DNA of 37,860 nucleotides, taken from Pseudomonadota bacterium. Its GTDB lineage: Bacteria; Verrucomicrobiota; Verrucomicrobiia; Limisphaerales; SXTU01. Under the pieces are notes generated by a model that was not told where the DNA came from, did not search any database, and saw only the letters and a list, made by a program, of their open reading frames with translations. Positions 34,840 to 37,860 of this stretch are shown one piece after another. The stretch's first letter is position 1; each line of letters starts with the position of its first letter. Where the stretch lies: NCBI GenBank assembly GCA_009922615.1, contig RFVF01000046.1, positions 1 to 37,860 on the forward strand, read 5' to 3'. The position numbers and the translations under genes are program-made.

Positions 34840-36684
34840 CTACTTCGCGGGCTGGGCATCCGGTTGGTTTTGCGGGATAAAATCGCTCGTTTGGCCGGGC
34901 ACGCTGTATTCGTAGGGACCGCGATACACGACGATCTCCTTGGTGAAGTTGCCGTGGGGCGGCGGCGTGGGAGTCTGCCAGTCCAGCGTCGTGGCCTGCC
35001 AAGGATTGTCGGATTCCACCTTCTTGCCGTTGAACATGGACATGAAGACGTTGATGACGAACGGAATTTGCGCGATCAGCAACAGGAGCGCCGCGTGGGT
35101 GATAAACACGTTCAGGTGCATCACCGTGCCGGTCAGAGCGGTCACAATGCCCTCGTTGGCGGGGTTGACTTTGCCGGCGGTGTCCACCAGCGCGTAGGTC
35201 GCTCCACCGTCCGACATGCGGCGGCTCATGCCGTAGAGTCCCTGGAAGAACATCGGCAGGAAGACGAGGTTCATGCCCAACAGCGAGAGCCAGAAATGAG
35301 TTTTGCCCAGCGTCTCGTTCATGTAGCGGCCGGTCATTTTTGGATACCAGAAGTAGATTCCCGCAAAAAGTGCGAAGATGGTCCCAGGCGCAACGACGTA
35401 ATGGAAATGCGCGATGACATAGTAGGAATCATGCAGATGCAGGTCGCTGAAGTTGAAGCCCAGCGGCAAGCCCGTGAGACCGCCAATGCCAAACATCGGC
35501 AGAAATGCGAGAGCGAATAGCATCGGAGTGTTGAAGCGGATCGAGCCGCCCCACAGCGACATGAAGAGACATGTCAGAATGATGACCGACGGGATCGAGA
35601 TGATCATCGTCGTGGTCTGGAAGAAGGTCGAAATCTTCGTGCCCATGCCAGTGAGATACATGTGGTGCGCCCACACGATGAAGCTGATGAAGCCGACGGC
35701 CAGCACCGAGTAAACGAGCGACTTGTAACCCCACAGCGGCTTGCGCGTGTTGCAGGCGATGATTTCGGAGATGACGCCCATCGCCGGCAGGATCAGCACG
35801 TAAACCTCGGGGTGGCCGAGGAACCAGAACAGGTGTTGCCAGAGCAGTGGGCTGCCGCCACCGGAAACATCATAGGGTTTGCCCGAGACGATCAGGCCGG
35901 TGGGCAGGAAAAAGCTGGAGCCAAACACTTTGTCCACCAATTGCAGGATGCCAGCCGCTTCAAGCGGGGGAAAGGCCAGCAGCAGGATGAACGCCGTGAC
36001 GAACTGCGCCCAGACGAAGAACGGCATACGCATCCACGTCATGCCCGGCGCGCGGAGTTGGATGACGGTGGCGATGAAGTTCACCGCGCCCAGCAGCGAT
36101 GAGGTGATGAGCAGCACCATGCCGATCAACCAAAAAGTTTGTCCCTGTGTTGGGATGATCGTGGCCAGCGGCGAGTAGGAGGTCCAGCCGCCCGCTGCCG
36201 CACCGCCCGGAATAAAGAAACTGACAAACATCACCACGCCGCCTGCCGCGAAGCACTGGTAGCTCGCCATGTTAATGCGGGGGAAGGCCATGTCCACGGC
36301 ACCGATTTGCAGCGGCACCACGTAATTACCGAATGCCGCAAACGCCAGCGGCACCACTGCGAGGAACACCATGATCGTGCCGTGCATCGCGCCGAACGCG
36401 TTATAGAGGTCTGGTGACATCACGCCGCCCTTGGCAACGTCGCCCAAAAAGTTTTCCAGCAATCCGCCGACGAGGGGGATGGCCGTGCCCGGCTTGGCGA
36501 TCTGCCAGCGCATGCACATCATCAGCAGGAACCCGAACATCAGGAACACCAGCGCAGTGAACCCGTATTGGATGCCGATGACCTTGTGGTCGGACGAAAA
36601 AACATACGAACGCAGGAAGCCGGGATCGTGGTGATGCTCGTGGCTGTGCGCCTCTTGCGAGTGGGTCTGTGTCGTTGCCTGCAT
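34840..36684 (-). CDS. coxA: Cytochrome c oxidase subunit I (A-type haem-copper oxidase)
   Basis: This 614-residue protein has 12 membrane helices and starts at ATG 36684. It is the catalytic subunit that reduces O2 and pumps protons. Haem a ligands are His101 and His428, the haem a3 ligand is His426 (HDSYYVIAHFHYVV), and CuB ligands are His291 with the cross-linked Tyr295 (GHPEVYVLILP) and His340-His341. D-channel residues are present: Asp131 and Asn138 (GAVDMAFPRINMASY) and Glu293. The K-channel lysine is not: aligned with the Paracoccus aa3 motif PTGIK, this protein has PSVII, so the lysine position is Ile369. The N-terminus is His-rich (HSQEAHSHEHHHD). It lies between ctaB upstream and coxC downstream. 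Confidence 0.97.
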   Translation of the reverse strand: MQATTQTHSQEAHSHEHHHDPGFLRSYVFSSDHKVIGIQYGFTALVFLMFGFLLMMCMRWQIAKPGTAIPLVGGLLENFLGDVAKGGVMSPDLYNAFGAMHGTIMVFLAVVPLAFAAFGNYVVPLQIGAVDMAFPRINMASYQCFAAGGVVMFVSFFIPGGAAAGGWTSYSPLATIIPTQGQTFWLIGMVLLITSSLLGAVNFIATVIQLRAPGMTWMRMPFFVWAQFVTAFILLLAFPPLEAAGILQLVDKVFGSSFFLPTGLIVSGKPYDVSGGGSPLLWQHLFWFLGHPEVYVLILPAMGVISEIIACNTRKPLWGYKSLVYSVLAVGFISFIVWAHHMYLTGMGTKISTFFQTTTMIISIPSVIILTCLFMSLWGGSIRFNTPMLFALAFLPMFGIGGLTGLPLGFNFSDLHLHDSYYVIAHFHYVVAPGTIFALFAGIYFWYPKMTGRYMNETLGKTHFWLSLLGMNLVFLPMFFQGLYGMSRRMSDGGATYALVDTAGKVNPANEGIVTALTGTVMHLNVFITHAALLLLIAQIPFVINVFMSMFNGKKVESDNPWQATTLDWQTPTPPPHGNFTKEIVVYRGPYEYSVPGQTSDFIPQNQPDAQPAK

Positions 36685-36732
36685 AAATTATTTTTGTTCT
36701 GCGACTGCCTGCGCCCCGCGCAGAAGCTGTTC

Positions 36733-36760
36733 TGTCTAGCGGCGCGAAATTGAATGTCAA
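36733..36760 (-). promoter_or_regulatory. Candidate sigma70-type promoter of coxA operon
   Basis: In the 127-base gap after ctaB, the minus strand shows TTGACA (36760-36755), 16 bases, then TAGACA (36738-36733), about 49 bases before the coxA ATG. The -35 is perfect and the -10 is moderate. No Shine-Dalgarno sequence precedes the ATG (AACAAAAATAATTT). Confidence 0.4.
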
Positions 36761-36811
36761 TTACGGACTGTGCTGCTTCGTGATAATTGCTCGCTCAACA
36801 CTGTTTCTTGT

Positions 36812-37744
36812 TCACCGCTTGTCGAACACCATCAGCCCCAGCAGCAGCGGCAAATACAGGATCGAGGCGAAGAACAGTCGCCTCGCACTCACCCGGTCCA
36901 ACTGCCGTGCGAACTTCAGCGCGAACCACAGGAAAACCAAGCCCAGTGCCAGCGCGCCCAAAAAATACAACACCCCGGAGACGTGAAAAATAAACGGGCT
37001 GAGGCTTACCGGCAACAGGCCCAGTGTGTGGCTTACCGCCGAGCGGCCGGTGCGCGAGCCATCCCGATCCACCAACGGCAGCATCACAAACCCGCCGCGC
37101 GCGTAATCCTCGCGATACATCCACGCGATGGCGAGGAAATGAGGGAGTTGCCAGAAAAACAGAATCGCAAACAGCGCCCAGCCTTCAATGGACAAGTCAC
37201 CGCGCGCCGCTGTCCAGCCCATCAACGGCGGAAGCGCGCCGGGAATCGCCCCGATCGCGGTGTTCAACTCGGTCTTGCGCTTCAACGGCGTGTAGATGAA
37301 CAGATAGCTGATCAGCGTCACCGCGCCGAGCACCGCCGTCAGGAGATTCGCCCCGAAGGCCAGCCACAGCAGGCCGGCGACGGAGATCACCCCGCCCAGC
37401 ACCACGACGGTTTGCGGCTGGATGAGGCCTGCGGGCAGCGGACGGTTCTCCGTGCGTTCCATCAGGGCATCGAAATCCCGCTCCAAATACTGGTTGAGAG
37501 CCGCTGCTCCGCACGCCAGCAAGCCCGTGCCGAACAGTGTGTTGAACAACAGCAGCCAGTTTATCCCGCCGCGCTGGCCGAGATAGAAACCCACCAGTGT
37601 GGTGAGCAGCACCAGGCTCGTGAGCCGGGCCTTGAACAGCTCTGGCAACATCCCGTGGCGCGCCGTTGCAGCGGCGTTGTCGGTCGTCAATTGGGCGGTG
37701 GCTTTCACCAGAAACAGAGGCGCATTAAGCGTGGAACCCCCCAC
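36812..37744 (-). CDS. ctaB: Protoheme IX farnesyltransferase (haem O synthase)
   Basis: This 310-residue UbiA-superfamily membrane protein attaches a farnesyl group to haem b to give haem O, the precursor of haem A for the oxidase encoded next. The Asp-rich motif NQYLERDFDALMERTENRPLP (Asn84, Asp90, Asp92) is typical. YTPLKRKTELNTAIGAIPGALPPLMGW and WQLPHFLAIAWMYREDYARGGFVMLP are also characteristic. The start is GTG 37744; ATG 32 codons later (MLPELFKARLTSLV) would also give a normal protein. It precedes coxA with 127 bases between. Whether the cell makes haem A depends on a CtaA/COX15 gene, which is not in the window. Confidence 0.95.
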   Translation of the reverse strand: MGGSTLNAPLFLVKATAQLTTDNAAATARHGMLPELFKARLTSLVLLTTLVGFYLGQRGGINWLLLFNTLFGTGLLACGAAALNQYLERDFDALMERTENRPLPAGLIQPQTVVVLGGVISVAGLLWLAFGANLLTAVLGAVTLISYLFIYTPLKRKTELNTAIGAIPGALPPLMGWTAARGDLSIEGWALFAILFFWQLPHFLAIAWMYREDYARGGFVMLPLVDRDGSRTGRSAVSHTLGLLPVSLSPFIFHVSGVLYFLGALALGLVFLWFALKFARQLDRVSARRLFFASILYLPLLLGLMVFDKR

Positions 37745-37860
37745 AAGAGCAAGAGCGAACGCGGTTTGTTTGCATCTTAATCCTGCGCTTAATCGTGATC
37801 ATAATTTCGCTCGGCATTCACGCGCTCGCGACGGTGGGATTCGGCAGCGGTTGACTTGAC
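37745..37860. other. Right-edge region without a recognisable gene
   Basis: These 116 bases upstream of ctaB reach the window edge. They contain only a short hydrophobic plus-strand reading (LIVIIISLGIHALATVGFGSG, then stop) with no start or family. The ctaB promoter may lie here, but I see no convincing pair of boxes. Confidence 0.4.

Noticed and set aside
37775..37853. Short hydrophobic plus-strand reading near the right edge
   Set aside because: No start codon, no family resemblance and only about 26 codons; could be chance.

Overview
The window is GC-rich, densely coded DNA from a bacterium of the PVC group, most likely a Verrucomicrobiota genome (Limisphaerales/Pedosphaera-like). This placement is inferred from gene families. 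They include a secreted protein with a Planctomycete-type cytochrome plus DUF1549/DUF1553 beside a Tat-exported DUF1501 protein, a pseudopilin ending in an H-X9-DG motif, several stand-alone haem-binding proteins of PVC type, and a Sel1-repeat protein. Shine-Dalgarno sites are mostly absent, and several starts look like GTG or TTG. I see no tRNA, rRNA, CRISPR array, phage gene or transposase.

Layout. 1-6830: a glucosidase of the GH63/MGH1-like type, cut by the left edge, lies divergent to a very large GH13+GH133 fusion that looks like a bifunctional glycogen debranching enzyme. 6890-10768: a membrane-anchored J-domain protein, an unknown membrane protein and the biosynthetic arginine decarboxylase speA. 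10911-16185: the PSD1-type cytochrome/DUF1553 protein, its DUF1501 partner and a pseudopilin, all co-directional. 16192-17427: a RhlE-like DEAD-box helicase on the minus strand. 17534-23599: a metal-uptake set (His-rich small secreted protein, outer-membrane beta-barrel, ZnuA-, ZnuC- and ZnuB-like ABC transporter) followed by lspA and a secreted alpha/beta hydrolase. 23712-26411: a haem-binding protein and rhamnulokinase on the minus strand. 26623-30893: a UbiA-family prenyltransferase, a Sel1 protein, a dihaem PA14-like protein and a SMUG1-type uracil-DNA glycosylase. 30975-37744: a complete A-type haem-copper oxidase locus on the minus strand, in transcription order ctaB, coxA, coxC, coxD, two small membrane proteins, coxB, a strong terminator, SCO1/SenC and a DUF420 (CtaM-like) protein.

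The oxidase locus supplies haem O synthesis (ctaB), the catalytic and CuA subunits, and copper/assembly factors (SCO, DUF420). Its subunit I keeps the D-channel residues, but the position of the usual K-channel lysine is isoleucine. Its subunit III carries a soluble loop of about 110 residues between membrane helices. The metal-uptake genes form a coherent outer-membrane-to-cytoplasm route with ATGA overlaps between znuA, znuC and znuB.

The most unusual non-genic feature is a set of short palindromic repeat families that occupy gaps between genes and also run into coding DNA in frame: inside the debranching enzyme, in the signal peptide of the hydrolase, and across the stop codon of the DUF420 gene. 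One of them (23601-23709) is an inverted pair of hairpins whose two arms differ only at two positions that pair with each other. No gene-free stretch exceeds 300 bases. The larger gaps are 1975-2195, 26412-26622 (a repeat), 28227-28390, 10769-10910 (candidate speA promoter), 36685-36811 (candidate coxA promoter), 8693-8830 (a repeat), 30059-30179, 23600-23711 (a repeat) and 37745-37860.
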